Source: Blastococcus aggregatus (GTDB lineage: Bacteria > Actinomycetota > Actinomycetes > Mycobacteriales > Geodermatophilaceae). From it: a DNA stretch of 64,000 bases. The stretch spans positions 62,001 through 126,000 of the forward strand of contig NZ_OBQI01000001.1 in the NCBI RefSeq assembly GCF_900221005.1. Direction: 5' to 3'. Below, in pieces: positions 8,966 through 18,048 of this stretch. How positions within the stretch are numbered: the first letter of the stretch is position 1; every line of letters begins with the position of its first letter. Both the position numbers and the translations under genes were made by a program. The notes beneath the pieces are model-generated. The model searched no databases, had not been told where the DNA came from, and saw only the letters and a program-made list of their open reading frames with translations.

Positions 8966-9084
8966 GGGGCCCCTCTCGCCATGGCACGCCGGCGGCGGGT
9001 CCCGTCCCCCGTACCCGTCGCGACGACGCGCTCTGCTGGACCGACCCTATGCGAGCGGAACCGGAACGGACGCCCGGCTCCGGG

Positions 9085-9501
9085 TCAGCCCCGGCCCAGC
9101 GCCCGCTCCACGTTCTCGACCATGCGGGTGAGGACGAGCACGGTCCGCTCGTACTCCTGCCGGGAGAGCCCGTCGGCGGTGTGCCGGTGCACCCGTCCCA
9201 CCGCCCGCGAGACGCGGTCGTGGGCGGCGACGCCGTCGGCGGTCAGCTGCACGAGGCCGGCGCGGCGCCGGTCCACCCAGCCGCGGGCGGCCAGATCGGC
9301 GACGACGCCGAGCGCGTCCCCGGAGAAGCCGGCCAGCGCGGCCACGACGTCGGCCTCCTGGTCCACGCCGCCGGCCAGCGAGTGGAGCACCTGCCAGTGC
9401 CGGCGGGTCAGCCCCTCGGCCGCGACGACGGAGTCGAGCGCCTCCTCGAGGAGCGCGTCGAGGCGCTTGACCCACCAGCCGATCGGCCGCTCGTCATCCA
9501 T
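9085..9501 (-). CDS. MarR-family transcriptional regulator
   Basis: This 138-residue protein has the MarR winged-helix layout: an N-terminal helix (RPIGWWVKRLDALLEEALD), then LTRRHWQVLHSLAG, a recognition region around ALAGFSGDALGVVADLAARG, and the wing VDRRRAGLVQLTADG. The C-terminal helix VLTRMVENVERAL would complete the dimer interface. It starts 77 bp from the divergently oriented acetyltransferase gene, which is its most likely regulatory target besides itself. Confidence 0.8.
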   Translation of the reverse strand: MDDERPIGWWVKRLDALLEEALDSVVAAEGLTRRHWQVLHSLAGGVDQEADVVAALAGFSGDALGVVADLAARGWVDRRRAGLVQLTADGVAAHDRVSRAVGRVHRHTADGLSRQEYERTVLVLTRMVENVERALGRG

Positions 9502-9578
9502 CCGCGCATCCTGGGCAGCTATCTCCCGCCCGACAACCCGTTGGCGCCCAGAGTCCCCCGACCGGTAGACACGCAGGC

Positions 9579-10823
9579 GTGCCCGATGACCTCGCCGCCC
9601 AGCTCCGGCCGATCACCACCGAGGAGTGGCCGCGCTTCCTGCGCTCGATGTACGGCGTGTTCGGGGACGAGCCCAGCGGGCGGTACCTGGACACCCCCTC
9701 GCCCGTCGCGGAGCTGGACCGCTCGCTGTCCCTCTGGGACGGCGACCGGGTGGTCGCGACGGCCGGCATCTACGGCCGCGAACTCACCGTGCCCGGCGCC
9801 GTCGTCCCCTGCGCGGGCATCACCTGGATCACCGTCGCGCCGACCCACCGCCGCCGGGGCGTCCTCACCGCGATCATGCGCCGCCAGCTCGACGAGATCC
9901 GCGCCGCCGAGCGCGAGCCCGTGGCAGCGCTGTGGGCGGCCGAGGCGTCCATCTACGGGCGGTTCGGCTACGCCCCGGCCACCCGGCGCGGCAACTGGAC
10001 CGGGGCGACCGAGCGGCTGCGGCTCCGCCGGGACGTCGACACCGGCACCGGAGGGGTCCGTCCGGCCGAGCGCGACGAGTTCCGCGCCTCCGCCGTCGGC
10101 CTGCACGAGCAGCTCCGCCGCTGGGTGCCGGGCAACCTCGCCCGCGACGAGCGCTGGTGGGACCGGCTGCTGGAGGACGACCCCGACGAGCGCCGGGGCT
10201 GGTCGGCGCAGCACCTGCTGCTGCACCGGGAGGCCGACGGGACGGCGAGCGGCTACGCCACCTACCGGCGCAAGGCCTCGTGGACCGATGCGGGCGAGCC
10301 CGACGGCAAGATCTCGGTCGGCGAGGTGCGCGCCGCCACCCCCGCCGCCTACGCCGCCCTGTGGCGGTACCTGCTCTCCATCGACCTGGTGCGCACCGTG
10401 GAGGCGTCGATGGCCTCGGACGACGACCCGCTGCGGCACCTGCTCGCCGACCCCCGCGCGCTGCACGCCCGCCCGCTCGACGCCCTGTGGGTCCGGGTCG
10501 TCGACGTCGGCCGGGCGCTGTCGGCCCGCCGCTACCCCGCGCCCCTGGACATGGTGTTCGAGGTGCGCGACGAGTTCTGCCCGGAGAACACCGGCCGCTG
10601 GCACCTGTGGGGCCACCCGGCCGGCGCCTTCTGCGACCGCACCGACCGCGACCCGGACATCGTGCTCGGCATCGAGGAGCTGTCCGCGGCCTACCTCGGC
10701 GGGGTCTCCCTCGCCACGCTCCAGGGCGCCGGACGGGTGCGCGAGGTGAGCCCCGGCGCCGTCGTCCAGGCCTCGACCGGGTTCGGCTGGCCGGTCACCC
10801 CGTGGTGCCCCGACGAGTTCTGA
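9579..10823 (+). CDS. Eis-like GNAT family N-acetyltransferase
   Basis: A 414-residue protein with the architecture of the Eis (enhanced intracellular survival) family: an N-terminal GNAT domain with the acetyl-CoA loop VAPTHRRRGVLTAIMRRQLD near residues 89-108, a second degenerate GNAT domain, and a C-terminal sterol-carrier-like region. The family's usual terminal carboxylate is present as the final Phe in CPDEF. Mycobacterial Eis acetylates aminoglycosides and other amines; the natural substrate here is unknown. It is divergent from the MarR gene and convergent with rpiB, the two stop codons being directly adjacent. Confidence 0.85.
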   Translation: MPDDLAAQLRPITTEEWPRFLRSMYGVFGDEPSGRYLDTPSPVAELDRSLSLWDGDRVVATAGIYGRELTVPGAVVPCAGITWITVAPTHRRRGVLTAIMRRQLDEIRAAEREPVAALWAAEASIYGRFGYAPATRRGNWTGATERLRLRRDVDTGTGGVRPAERDEFRASAVGLHEQLRRWVPGNLARDERWWDRLLEDDPDERRGWSAQHLLLHREADGTASGYATYRRKASWTDAGEPDGKISVGEVRAATPAAYAALWRYLLSIDLVRTVEASMASDDDPLRHLLADPRALHARPLDALWVRVVDVGRALSARRYPAPLDMVFEVRDEFCPENTGRWHLWGHPAGAFCDRTDRDPDIVLGIEELSAAYLGGVSLATLQGAGRVREVSPGAVVQASTGFGWPVTPWCPDEF

Positions 10824-11318
10824 TCAGGGGTGCGACTGCGGGCCGGTCGGCTGACCGCCGGCCGGGCGGTGCCTGTCGCGCTCGTAGTCGCTGATCAGCC
10901 CGATCCGGCGGACGTGCCGCTCGTCGCCGCTGAAGTCCGTGCGGAGGAACTCCAGCACCAGCTCGGTGGCCTCCTCGACGCTGTGCTGCCGGGCGCCGAT
11001 CGAGACGACGTTGGCGTCGTTGTGCTCGCGGGCCAGCTGCGCGGTGGCGGTGTTCCACACCAGGGCGGCGCGGACGCCGGGCACCTTGTTGGCGGCGATC
11101 TGCTCGCCGTTGCCCGACCCGCCGATGACGACGCCGAACGTGCCGGGCTCGGCGACGGTGCGCTCCCCCACCTCGAAGCAGAACGGCGGGTAGTCGTCCT
11201 GGGCGTCGTACTCGAACGCCCCGCAGTCGACGGGCTCGTGCCCGGCCTCGGCGAGCGCCTTCTTCAGGTGCTCCTTGAACTCGAGGCCGGCGTGGTCGGT
11301 TCCGACGAAGACGCGCAT
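10824..11318 (-). CDS. rpiB: Ribose-5-phosphate isomerase B
   Basis: A 164-residue RpiB that interconverts ribose 5-phosphate and ribulose 5-phosphate in the pentose phosphate pathway. MRVFVGTDHAGLEFKEHL is the family N-terminus with the phosphate-binding Asp-His. The loop GGSGNGEQIAANK carries a Glu where many RpiB enzymes rely on a nearby Cys as base; this matches the mycobacterial type. HNDANVVSIGAR is the conserved C-terminal block. The ATG at 11318 fits the family start although the frame runs further. It opens the block that matches mycobacterial gene order (Rv2465c-like). Confidence 0.93.
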   Translation of the reverse strand: MRVFVGTDHAGLEFKEHLKKALAEAGHEPVDCGAFEYDAQDDYPPFCFEVGERTVAEPGTFGVVIGGSGNGEQIAANKVPGVRAALVWNTATAQLAREHNDANVVSIGARQHSVEEATELVLEFLRTDFSGDERHVRRIGLISDYERDRHRPAGGQPTGPQSHP

Positions 11319-11417
11319 GACGAGCAGTTTGACAGGCCTGCCGCAGGGCGGTTCTCGGGGTCGACGGCCGGCGCGGGGTGCGCGCCCGACGCGGATCTGC
11401 TGGTGCCCCTCCGGGAG

Positions 11418-11454
11418 TTTCGGTGCAGGAAGTCCGGGACTTTCTGCACCGAAA
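11418..11454. repeat. REP-like palindromic unit pair, locus 1
   Basis: Two 18-nt arms (418-435 and 437-454 of this kilobase) are reverse complements with one mismatch, sharing TTTCGGTGCAG and its complement. The same core recurs at 36938-36965 and 58825-58884. It lies between rpiB and the SDR gene, both on the minus strand. Confidence 0.75.
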
Positions 11455-11460
11455 GTTCGA

Positions 11461-12222
11461 TCAGGAGCCGGTGAGGCGGCGGACGATCGGCAGCGGCAGC
11501 ACGCGGAGCAGGCGGGCGACGGGACGCCACGGCCACTCGGGCACGTAGCCACGCACCGGCTCCCGCTCGACGACGGCGACCAGCGCGTCCACGCCCTTGT
11601 CCAGGCCGACGGTCAGCGGCCCCCGCCGTCCCTCGTTGATGTCGGTCGCGATGTATCCCGGCAGCACCGTGGAGACGACGATCCGCGAGCCGTACACGTC
11701 GGAGCGGATGCCCTCGGCGAGCGCGTTCAGCGCGGCCTTGCTGGCGCCGTAGGCGGTGCGGGTGCCCGGCATGCCGCGGACCGAGGCGACCGACGAGATC
11801 AGCACCAGGTGCCCGGCGCCCTGGCTGCGGAACAGCGCCATGGCCGCCTCGCACTGCGCGTGCGAGCCGAGCACGTTGGTCAGCAGGACCGCGCGGTTCT
11901 CGGCGGCGGACCCGGTACCGACCGAGCCGCCCTTGCCGATCCCGGCGTTGACGATCACCCGGTCGAAGCCGCCGAGCTCCTCGGCCAGCCGGGGCATCAC
12001 CGCGGCGACCGAGGCGGGGTCGTCGACGTCCATCGCGGCCACGACCACCCGGATGCCGGGGTGGGCGGCGAGCAGTTCGTCGCGCAGCGCCTCGAGCCGG
12101 TCGAGCCGGCGGGCGGTCAGCGCGAGGTCGCGCCCCTGGGCGGCGAATCGGCGGGCCATGCCCTGGCCGAGCCCGGCGCTCGCGCCGGAGATGAAGATGC
12201 GCTGGCGGAGGGGGTGCGGCAT
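11461..12222 (-). CDS. SDR-family oxidoreductase
   Basis: A 253-residue classical short-chain dehydrogenase/reductase. The nucleotide loop SGASAGLGQGMARRFA lies near residue 12, the ARRLDRL segment suggests NADP(H) preference, VNAGIG is the central NAG motif, Ser in LISSVASV and YGASK form the catalytic Ser-Tyr-Lys set. Substrate is unknown. ATG at 12222 was chosen to match the family N-terminus; an upstream in-frame GTG at 12240 is possible. It sits between rpiB and the mycothiol-linked oxidoreductase gene, a position that I believe has no counterpart in M. tuberculosis. Confidence 0.88.
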   Translation of the reverse strand: MPHPLRQRIFISGASAGLGQGMARRFAAQGRDLALTARRLDRLEALRDELLAAHPGIRVVVAAMDVDDPASVAAVMPRLAEELGGFDRVIVNAGIGKGGSVGTGSAAENRAVLLTNVLGSHAQCEAAMALFRSQGAGHLVLISSVASVRGMPGTRTAYGASKAALNALAEGIRSDVYGSRIVVSTVLPGYIATDINEGRRGPLTVGLDKGVDALVAVVEREPVRGYVPEWPWRPVARLLRVLPLPIVRRLTGS

Positions 12223-12286
12223 CCGGACATCGTGCCGCACCGCTCCCCGAGGGCAGAGATGGCCATTTCCGCCCTCGGGGTGGGGG

Positions 12287-12949
12287 TCAGCGGGGGGTGA
12301 GCTCGAGGGTGTCGGCGGGGACGGAGTCCATGTCCGGACCGGCCGTGCGGGTGCGCTTGAGCTCCCAGAAGTCGGGGAGGTTGGCCAGCAGCACGGCGCC
12401 GTCGAAGGCCTTGCCCGCGTCCTCACCGGTCGGCACCTTGCTGATCACCGGGCCGAAGAAGGCAACGCCGTCGATGTGCATGACCGGCGTGCCGACGTCC
12501 TCGCCGACGGGGTCCATGCCCGCGTGGTGGCTCTTCTCCAGCGCCTCGTCGTACTCGGTGGAGGTCGCGGCCTCGGCGAGGGAGGCCGGCAGGCCCACGC
12601 GCTCCAGCGCCGGTGCGACCAGGTCCTCCAGCTCCACGTTCTCGTGGTGCCGGAGCGTGCCCATGGCGGTGTAGAGGTCGCCGAGCACCTCGTCTCCGTG
12701 CTGCTGCGCGGCGGCGATCGCGACCCGGACCGGGCCGTACGCCTTCTTCATCATCTCCTGGTACTCCTCCGGCAGGTCCCGGCCGCTGTTGAGCACGGCC
12801 AGGGACATCACGTGCCAGTGGAGGTCGATCTCGCGGACCTTGGCGGCCTCGAGCACCCAGCGGCTGGTCAGCCAGGCCCAGGGGCACAGGGGGTCGAACC
12901 AGAAGTCGACGCGGGCCTTCGCGGGGGCGCTCTGCACTGCCTCGGTCAT
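12287..12949 (-). CDS. Mycothiol-dependent DsbA-like oxidoreductase (Rv2466c-like)
   Basis: A 220-residue thioredoxin-fold protein of the DsbA/2-hydroxychromene isomerase superfamily, beginning with [18 protein letters not shown]. The active-site motif is CPWA: the nucleophilic Cys is present but the second, resolving Cys of the CPWC motif reported for Rv2466c is Ala. [15 protein letters not shown] contains the cis-Pro loop. By position next to pepN and by sequence it corresponds to M. tuberculosis Rv2466c, a mycothiol-dependent nitroreductase linked to oxidative stress. The ATG at 12949 has GAGGAG six bases upstream. Confidence 0.85.
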   Translation of the reverse strand: MTEAVQSAPAKARVDFWFDPLCPWAWLTSRWVLEAAKVREIDLHWHVMSLAVLNSGRDLPEEYQEMMKKAYGPVRVAIAAAQQHGDEVLGDLYTAMGTLRHHENVELEDLVAPALERVGLPASLAEAATSTEYDEALEKSHHAGMDPVGEDVGTPVMHIDGVAFFGPVISKVPTGEDAGKAFDGAVLLANLPDFWELKRTRTAGPDMDSVPADTLELTPR

Positions 12950-13114
12950 GCGGTTCTCCTCGTGGTCGGGGGCCCCGGGGGATCCGCACCGGGTCTCGTC
13001 GGGTGCCAATCCGCATCGGCGTCCCCTTGTTCCCGCCCCGGTCGCCGCCGCGCTGTGCCGGAGCTCCCACCGCGCACGCGACTGCTGTCGCCCCTCCGTG
13101 GGAAGCTCGCCGAC

Positions 13115-15667
13115 GTGGCCGCACCCAACCTGACCCGCATCGATGCCGCTGCCCGCGCCGAGATCCTGACCGTCGAGAGCTACGACATCTCGCTCGACGT
13201 CACCGACGGCGCCGGCCATCCCGGCGAACGCACCTTCGAGTCGACGACGACCGTCGTGTTCGGCTGCCGGGAACCCGGCGCCTCGACGTTCATCGACCTC
13301 GTCGCCGACGGCCTCCGCTCGGCCACCCTGAACGGCGTCGAGCTCGACGTCAGCACGTGGACGGAGGAGGTCGGGCTCCCGCTGCCCGACCTCGCCGAGC
13401 AGAACACCCTCGTCGTCACCGCCGACTGCCGGTACTCCAACAGCGGGGAGGGCCTGCACCGCTTCCTCGACCCCGAGGACGGGCAGGTCTACCTCTACAC
13501 GCAGTTCGAGGTCGCCGACGCCAAGCGGATGTTCGCCTGCTTCGACCAGCCCGACCTCAAGGCCACCTTCACGCTGCACGTGACGGCGCCCTTCGACTGG
13601 CAGGTCGTCTCCAACAGCGGCGACCGCACCATCGAGGCCGGGGACGGCGGATCGCAGCTGGTGCACTTCGCGCCGACCAAGCGCATCTCGACCTACCTCG
13701 CCGCACTGATCGCCGGGCCGTACGCCAAGGTGACCGACTCGCACGACGGCATCCCGCTCGGCCTGTACTGCCGGGCCAGCCTGGCGCAGTACCTCGACCC
13801 CGACGAGCTGTTCCGGGTCACCAAGCAGGGCTTCGACTTCTACCACCGGGTGTTCGACTACCCGTACCCGTTCGACAAGTACGACCAGCTCTTCGTGCCC
13901 GAGTTCAACGCCGGGGCCATGGAGAACGCCGGCGCGGTCACCTTCCTCGAGGACTACGTGTTCCGCTCGAAGGTGAGCCGGGCGCGGTACGAGCGCCGGG
14001 CGGAGACGGTGCTGCACGAGCTGGGCCACATGTGGTTCGGCGACCTGGTGACCATGCGCTGGTGGGACGACCTCTGGCTCAACGAGTCCTTCGCGACCTA
14101 CATCAGCACGCTGTGCCAGGCCGAGGCCACCGAGTACACGACGGCCTGGACGACGTTCGCCAACACCGAGAAGGCGTGGGCGTACGCGCAGGACCAGCTG
14201 CCCTCGACCCACCCGATCGCCGCCGACATCCCCGACGTCGCCGCGGTCGAGGTGAACTTCGACGGCATCACCTACGCCAAGGGCGCCTCGGTGCTCAAGC
14301 AGCTGGTCGCCTACGTCGGCCGGGACGAGTTCTTCGCGGGCGTGCGTCGCTACTTCCGCCAGCACGAGTACGGCAACACCACGCTCGCCGACCTCCTCGG
14401 GCCGCTGTCGGAGAGCTCCGGGCGCGACCTCAGCGAGTGGGCCGACCAGTGGCTGCGGACCAGCCAGGTGAACACGCTGCGGCCGGTCTTCGAGCTCACC
14501 GAGGACGGCCGGTACGGCAGTTTCGCCATCGAGCAGAGCGCCGTGGCCGAGCACCCGGTGCTGCGCAACCACCGCCTGGCCGTCGGCCTCTACAGCGAGG
14601 GCCCCGAGGGGCTGACCCGGACCGCCCGGGTGGAGCTCGACGTCGCCGGCGCCCGCACCGAGGTGCCGGACCTGGTGGGCCACCCGGCCGCCGACCTCGT
14701 GCTGGTCAACGACGACGACCTGACCTACGCCAAGCTGCGGCTCGACGAGCGCTCGCTGGCCACGCTGCGCGCCCGCATCGGGGCGCTGACCGATCCCCTG
14801 GCCCGGGCGCTGTGCTGGTCGGCGGCGTGGGACATGACCCGCGACGCCGAGCTGCCGGCCCGCGACTGGGTCGACCTGGTGCTTGCCGGCGTGGACACCG
14901 AGAGCGAGAGCAGCGTCGTGCAGTCGCTGCTGGCCCGCGTGCAGACGGCGCTGAACAGCTTCGCCGACCCGACGTGGGCACCCACCGGCTGGGCGCGGCT
15001 GGGTGACCACGCGCTGGCCGCGCTGGAGGCCGCGCCGGCCGGCAGCGACCAGCAGCTGCTCTGGTCGCGCACGCTGGCCAGCGCCGCCCGCACCGACGAG
15101 CACGTCGCGGCGCTGCGCGGCCTGCTCGACGGGTCCCGGACGATCGAGGGCCTGGAGGTGGACGCCGACGCGCGGTGGGCGTTCCTGCACGGTCTCGTGG
15201 CCGTCGGCGCAGCCGGGGACGCCGAGATCGCGGCCGAGGAGGCCCGCGACGCCACCGCCACCGGTGTGCGGCGGGCGGCCACGGCGCGCGCCCTGCGGCC
15301 CACCGCCGAGTCGAAGGCCGAGACGTGGCGGCAGGCGTTCCACGACGACGAGGTGCCCAACGCCGTGCACGAGGCGATCGTGGCCGGCTTCTGGCACCCG
15401 GCCCAGCGGGAGCTGACCGCCGAGTACGTGGACCGCTACTTCGCCGACGTCCGGCCCATCTGGGACCGGCGGCCGGGCGAGATCGCGAAGAACGCCGTCC
15501 AGTACCTGTTCCCGGCCGTGGTCGAGCCGCGCACCCTCGTCGCGGCGGACGCCTGGCTGGCCGACGCCTCCCAGCCGGCGGCGCTGCGGCGGCTGATCTT
15601 CGAGGGCCGGGACGGCATCGCCCGCGCGCTCCGGGCCCGGGAGCGGGACGCCGAAGCCGGCCTCTGA
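13115..15667 (+). CDS. pepN: Aminopeptidase N (M1 metallopeptidase)
   Basis: An 850-residue cytosolic M1 aminopeptidase. GAMEN at about 267 is the exopeptidase motif that holds the peptide N-terminus; HELGH at 301-305 with Glu at about 324 (in LWLNESF) binds the catalytic zinc. The C-terminal half is the usual ERAP1-like alpha-helical domain. It removes N-terminal residues from peptides during protein turnover. The GTG at 13115 fits the conserved start ([13 protein letters not shown]); the much longer upstream frame is antisense to the neighbouring minus-strand genes. It is divergent from the Rv2466c-like gene, as in mycobacteria. Confidence 0.95.
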   Translation: MAAPNLTRIDAAARAEILTVESYDISLDVTDGAGHPGERTFESTTTVVFGCREPGASTFIDLVADGLRSATLNGVELDVSTWTEEVGLPLPDLAEQNTLVVTADCRYSNSGEGLHRFLDPEDGQVYLYTQFEVADAKRMFACFDQPDLKATFTLHVTAPFDWQVVSNSGDRTIEAGDGGSQLVHFAPTKRISTYLAALIAGPYAKVTDSHDGIPLGLYCRASLAQYLDPDELFRVTKQGFDFYHRVFDYPYPFDKYDQLFVPEFNAGAMENAGAVTFLEDYVFRSKVSRARYERRAETVLHELGHMWFGDLVTMRWWDDLWLNESFATYISTLCQAEATEYTTAWTTFANTEKAWAYAQDQLPSTHPIAADIPDVAAVEVNFDGITYAKGASVLKQLVAYVGRDEFFAGVRRYFRQHEYGNTTLADLLGPLSESSGRDLSEWADQWLRTSQVNTLRPVFELTEDGRYGSFAIEQSAVAEHPVLRNHRLAVGLYSEGPEGLTRTARVELDVAGARTEVPDLVGHPAADLVLVNDDDLTYAKLRLDERSLATLRARIGALTDPLARALCWSAAWDMTRDAELPARDWVDLVLAGVDTESESSVVQSLLARVQTALNSFADPTWAPTGWARLGDHALAALEAAPAGSDQQLLWSRTLASAARTDEHVAALRGLLDGSRTIEGLEVDADARWAFLHGLVAVGAAGDAEIAAEEARDATATGVRRAATARALRPTAESKAETWRQAFHDDEVPNAVHEAIVAGFWHPAQRELTAEYVDRYFADVRPIWDRRPGEIAKNAVQYLFPAVVEPRTLVAADAWLADASQPAALRRLIFEGRDGIARALRARERDAEAGL

Positions 15668-15680
15668 GCCAGGAACGACG

Positions 15681-15713
15681 AGGCCCCGCCCACCGATCAG
15701 GTGGGCGGGGCCT
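15681..15713. terminator. Bidirectional hairpin terminator
   Basis: A perfect 14-bp stem (AGGCCCCGCCCACC and its complement) around a 5-nt loop lies between the convergent pepN and DUF5130 genes. A second short hairpin, GCGGTCC-GAA-GGACCGC, follows at 15726-15742. Confidence 0.8.
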
Positions 15714-15748
15714 GTGTCGTCCTGCGCGGTCCGAAGGACCGCGATGAC

Positions 15749-16195
15749 TCAGCGGTGGGTCGGGCGGCCCGCCTGGTCGGACAGCTGGCGCAGCCCGTTG
15801 ATGATGCCGCCGACCAGGTCGCCACCGGCGAAGGCGGTGGTCATCGAGAGGACCGCGAGCGCACAGGCGCGGTCGGGCAGCCGGCGGGCGGCGGCGGAGC
15901 CCGTGACGACCTCCACCACGCGCTGCCCGGGCGAGACGGCGATGAGCACGCCCTCGGCGGTGATGCCGCCGGAGTGCGCGTGCAGCTCCTCGGCGCGGGC
16001 GCGGGTCGGGGTGCCCAGGTCGCCGACGTAGAGGGTGAAGCGCAGGCCGGTCTCCCGCGAGGAGAGCGTCAGCGCCTCGTCGACGCGGGCCAGCTCGCGG
16101 AAGCTGAAGATCTGGTCGAGGGGCTCGTCCGTGCGGGACGCCATCGTCGAGGACGTGGCGGTGTCGTGGGACTCGACTTCGAGCGCGCGGGTCAT
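15749..16195 (-). CDS. DUF5130 family protein (Rv2468c-like)
   Basis: A 148-residue protein containing the DUF5130 domain, related to TPM-type folds: LRFTLYVGDLG, AEELHAHSGGITAEGVLIAVSPGQRVVEVVTG and a C-terminal helix rich in Gly and Ala (GGDLVGGIINGLRQLSDQ). Function unknown. An upstream in-frame extension exists, but MTRALEVESHD at 16195 is the more family-like start. Its place after pepN agrees with M. tuberculosis Rv2468c. The small membrane protein gene lies 55 bp upstream on the same strand. Confidence 0.8.
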   Translation of the reverse strand: MTRALEVESHDTATSSTMASRTDEPLDQIFSFRELARVDEALTLSSRETGLRFTLYVGDLGTPTRARAEELHAHSGGITAEGVLIAVSPGQRVVEVVTGSAAARRLPDRACALAVLSMTTAFAGGDLVGGIINGLRQLSDQAGRPTHR

Positions 16196-16250
16196 CGCGG
16201 GCCTCCGGGCAGGTCGATCGCGGATGCGGAGGGAGTCGTGGTCAGGGTGT

Positions 16251-16514
16251 TCACCAGGTGCCCCGGGCCCCACCGAGCGGACCGGCCGGCTTCGCGCCGG
16301 CCGGGAGCGCGGCGTGCCCGTCGCCGTGGGCCCCGCCGTGCGCGGGGCCGTCCGGGTGCGGCTCGTACCAGACCGGGGCGTGCTCCCAGGGCTGCCCCGG
16401 CTTGTAGCGGGGGCGCCGGTTCCGCACGCCCGGCGCGATGGTCAGCAGGGCGAGCACCAGGATCACGGCCAGTGGCCCCCCGGCGAAGACGAGGATGGTC
16501 TCGGCAACGGTCAC
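16251..16514 (-). CDS. Small single-pass membrane protein
   Basis: An 87-residue protein with one transmembrane helix near the N-terminus (AETILVFAGGPLAVILVLAL) and a basic then Gly/His-rich cytoplasmic tail. The tail begins RPRYKPGQPWEHAPVWYEP. This RYKPGQPW-type motif after a single helix recalls small actinobacterial proteins described as aa3 cytochrome oxidase accessory subunits (CtaJ-like), but I am not certain of that match. GTG at 16514 is the best start. It lies between the amidase and DUF5130 genes on the same strand. Confidence 0.6.
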   Translation of the reverse strand: MTVAETILVFAGGPLAVILVLALLTIAPGVRNRRPRYKPGQPWEHAPVWYEPHPDGPAHGGAHGDGHAALPAGAKPAGPLGGARGTW

Positions 16515-16543
16515 GGCGCTCAACTTACCGGCACCGCACGCCG

Positions 16544-17974
16544 TCAGCCCGCCCGCTCCCCCCAGACGTCCGGGTGTCGGTGCGCCCAGGGCCGCGCGGC
16601 CTCCAGCTGGGCCGACAGCGAGATCAGGGTGAGCTCGTCGGCGGGCCGGCCGACCAGCATGCTGCCCATCGGCAGCCCCTCCGCCGTCCGGTGCAGCGGC
16701 ACGCTGATCGCCGGCTGACCGGTGACGTTGTACAGCGCGGGGAAGGCGGAGTAGCGCTTGGTGCGCTCGAAGTCCTCGGCGCCGTCGCCGTCGCCGTCGA
16801 ACCAGCCCACCGGACGCGGGGTCATGGTGACCACGGGGGCGAGCAGGACGTCGTAGGTGGCGGTCGCCCGCAGGAACCGGCGCGCGGCCGAGCGCAGGGT
16901 GGCCAGCGCGAGCATCGCGTCCCGGGCCGACAGCGCCAGGCCGCGGGCGCGCAGCTCCCGCGTGAGGGGCCGCAGCTCGCCCACCCGGTCGGGCGGGACG
17001 GGCAGCGTGACCGCGGACAGCGCCCACACCTGCTCGAAGGCCGGCATGACCTCCGGACCGAGCAGCCCGTCCGGAGCCGCCTCCACCCCGTGCCCGAGGT
17101 CGGCGAGCAGGTTCGCGGCGTCGGCCAGGGCGGCGGCGGCCTCGGGCTGCAGCACCCCCGACACCGACGACGGCACGACCCCGATCCGCAGCGGCCCGGG
17201 CGCACGATCGGCCGCGGCCAGGAACGTCTCCCCCGGCGGCAGCGGAGCCGCCCAGGAGGGATCACCGAGCTCCGGGCCGGCCATCGCGTCGATCATCGCG
17301 GCGGCGTCGCGCACCGTCCGCGCGAGCGGGCCGGAGGTGACCAGCCCGGTGGTCTCGCTGCCCAGCGGCGCGTTGCTGACCCGCCCGCGGGCGGGCTTGA
17401 GGCCCACCAGCCCGTTGATGCTCGCCGGGATCCGGATCGAGCCGCCGCCGTCGCTCCCCTGGGCGAACGGCACGAGGCCGGCCGCCACCGCGACCGCCGC
17501 ACCCCCGCTGGAGCCGCCGGCCAGCAGGCGTGGATCCCAGGGGCAGCGGGCCGGGCCGACCACGTCGTTGTCGGTGTAGCAGGGGAAGCCGAACTCGGGG
17601 GTGTTCGTCTTGCCCAGGCTGATCGTCCCGGCCGCGGCCAGCCGGGTGACGACGGCGTCGTCGACGGCGGGCACGTGATCGGCGGTGACCCGCGAGCCGT
17701 AGGTGGTCCGGACGCCGGCGGTGTTGGTGAGGTCCTTGATCGCCGTGGGCACGCCGAGCAGCGGAGGCAGCCGGCCGCCGTCCCGCACGCGGCGCTCGGC
17801 CGCGGCGGCGGCGGACAGCGCGCGCTCGGGCGTGACCGTGATGAAGGCGCCGAGCCGCGCGTCGAGGGCCTCGATCCGGGAGAGCGCGTGCCGCACGAGC
17901 TCGATGGGGCTGACCTCGCCGGCCCGGACGGCGGCGGCCTGCTCCAGCGCGGTGAGGTCGTGCAGCTGCGTCAC
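16544..17974 (-). CDS. Amidase (amidase-signature family)
   Basis: A 476-residue amidase-signature hydrolase. The Ser-cisSer-Lys triad can be placed: Lys in GVPTAIKDLTN, Ser in the Gly-rich loop GSDGGGSIRIPAS, and the nucleophile region after AGGSSGGAAVAVAAG. The family hydrolyses amides such as aryl- or alkyl-amides, or acts in Asn/Gln-tRNA amidotransferase; with no gatA/B partner here it is probably a stand-alone amidase. Start GTG 17974 (TQLHDLTALEQAAAVRAGE) matches the family. It is divergent from kynU with a 74-bp spacer. Confidence 0.88.
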   Translation of the reverse strand: MTQLHDLTALEQAAAVRAGEVSPIELVRHALSRIEALDARLGAFITVTPERALSAAAAAERRVRDGGRLPPLLGVPTAIKDLTNTAGVRTTYGSRVTADHVPAVDDAVVTRLAAAGTISLGKTNTPEFGFPCYTDNDVVGPARCPWDPRLLAGGSSGGAAVAVAAGLVPFAQGSDGGGSIRIPASINGLVGLKPARGRVSNAPLGSETTGLVTSGPLARTVRDAAAMIDAMAGPELGDPSWAAPLPPGETFLAAADRAPGPLRIGVVPSSVSGVLQPEAAAALADAANLLADLGHGVEAAPDGLLGPEVMPAFEQVWALSAVTLPVPPDRVGELRPLTRELRARGLALSARDAMLALATLRSAARRFLRATATYDVLLAPVVTMTPRPVGWFDGDGDGAEDFERTKRYSAFPALYNVTGQPAISVPLHRTAEGLPMGSMLVGRPADELTLISLSAQLEAARPWAHRHPDVWGERAG

Positions 17975-18048
17975 GGGCGGCGACGCTAGCGGCAGCTGCG
18001 CCCACCCCCGGGACCACGGCGGGCCGGCGGTCCCGTACACAGGGGGTC

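Noticed and set aside
12287-15397. Very long minus-strand open frame across pepN
   Set aside because: Only its last 220 codons are a gene; the rest is antisense to pepN, whose zinc and GAMEN motifs prove the plus strand.
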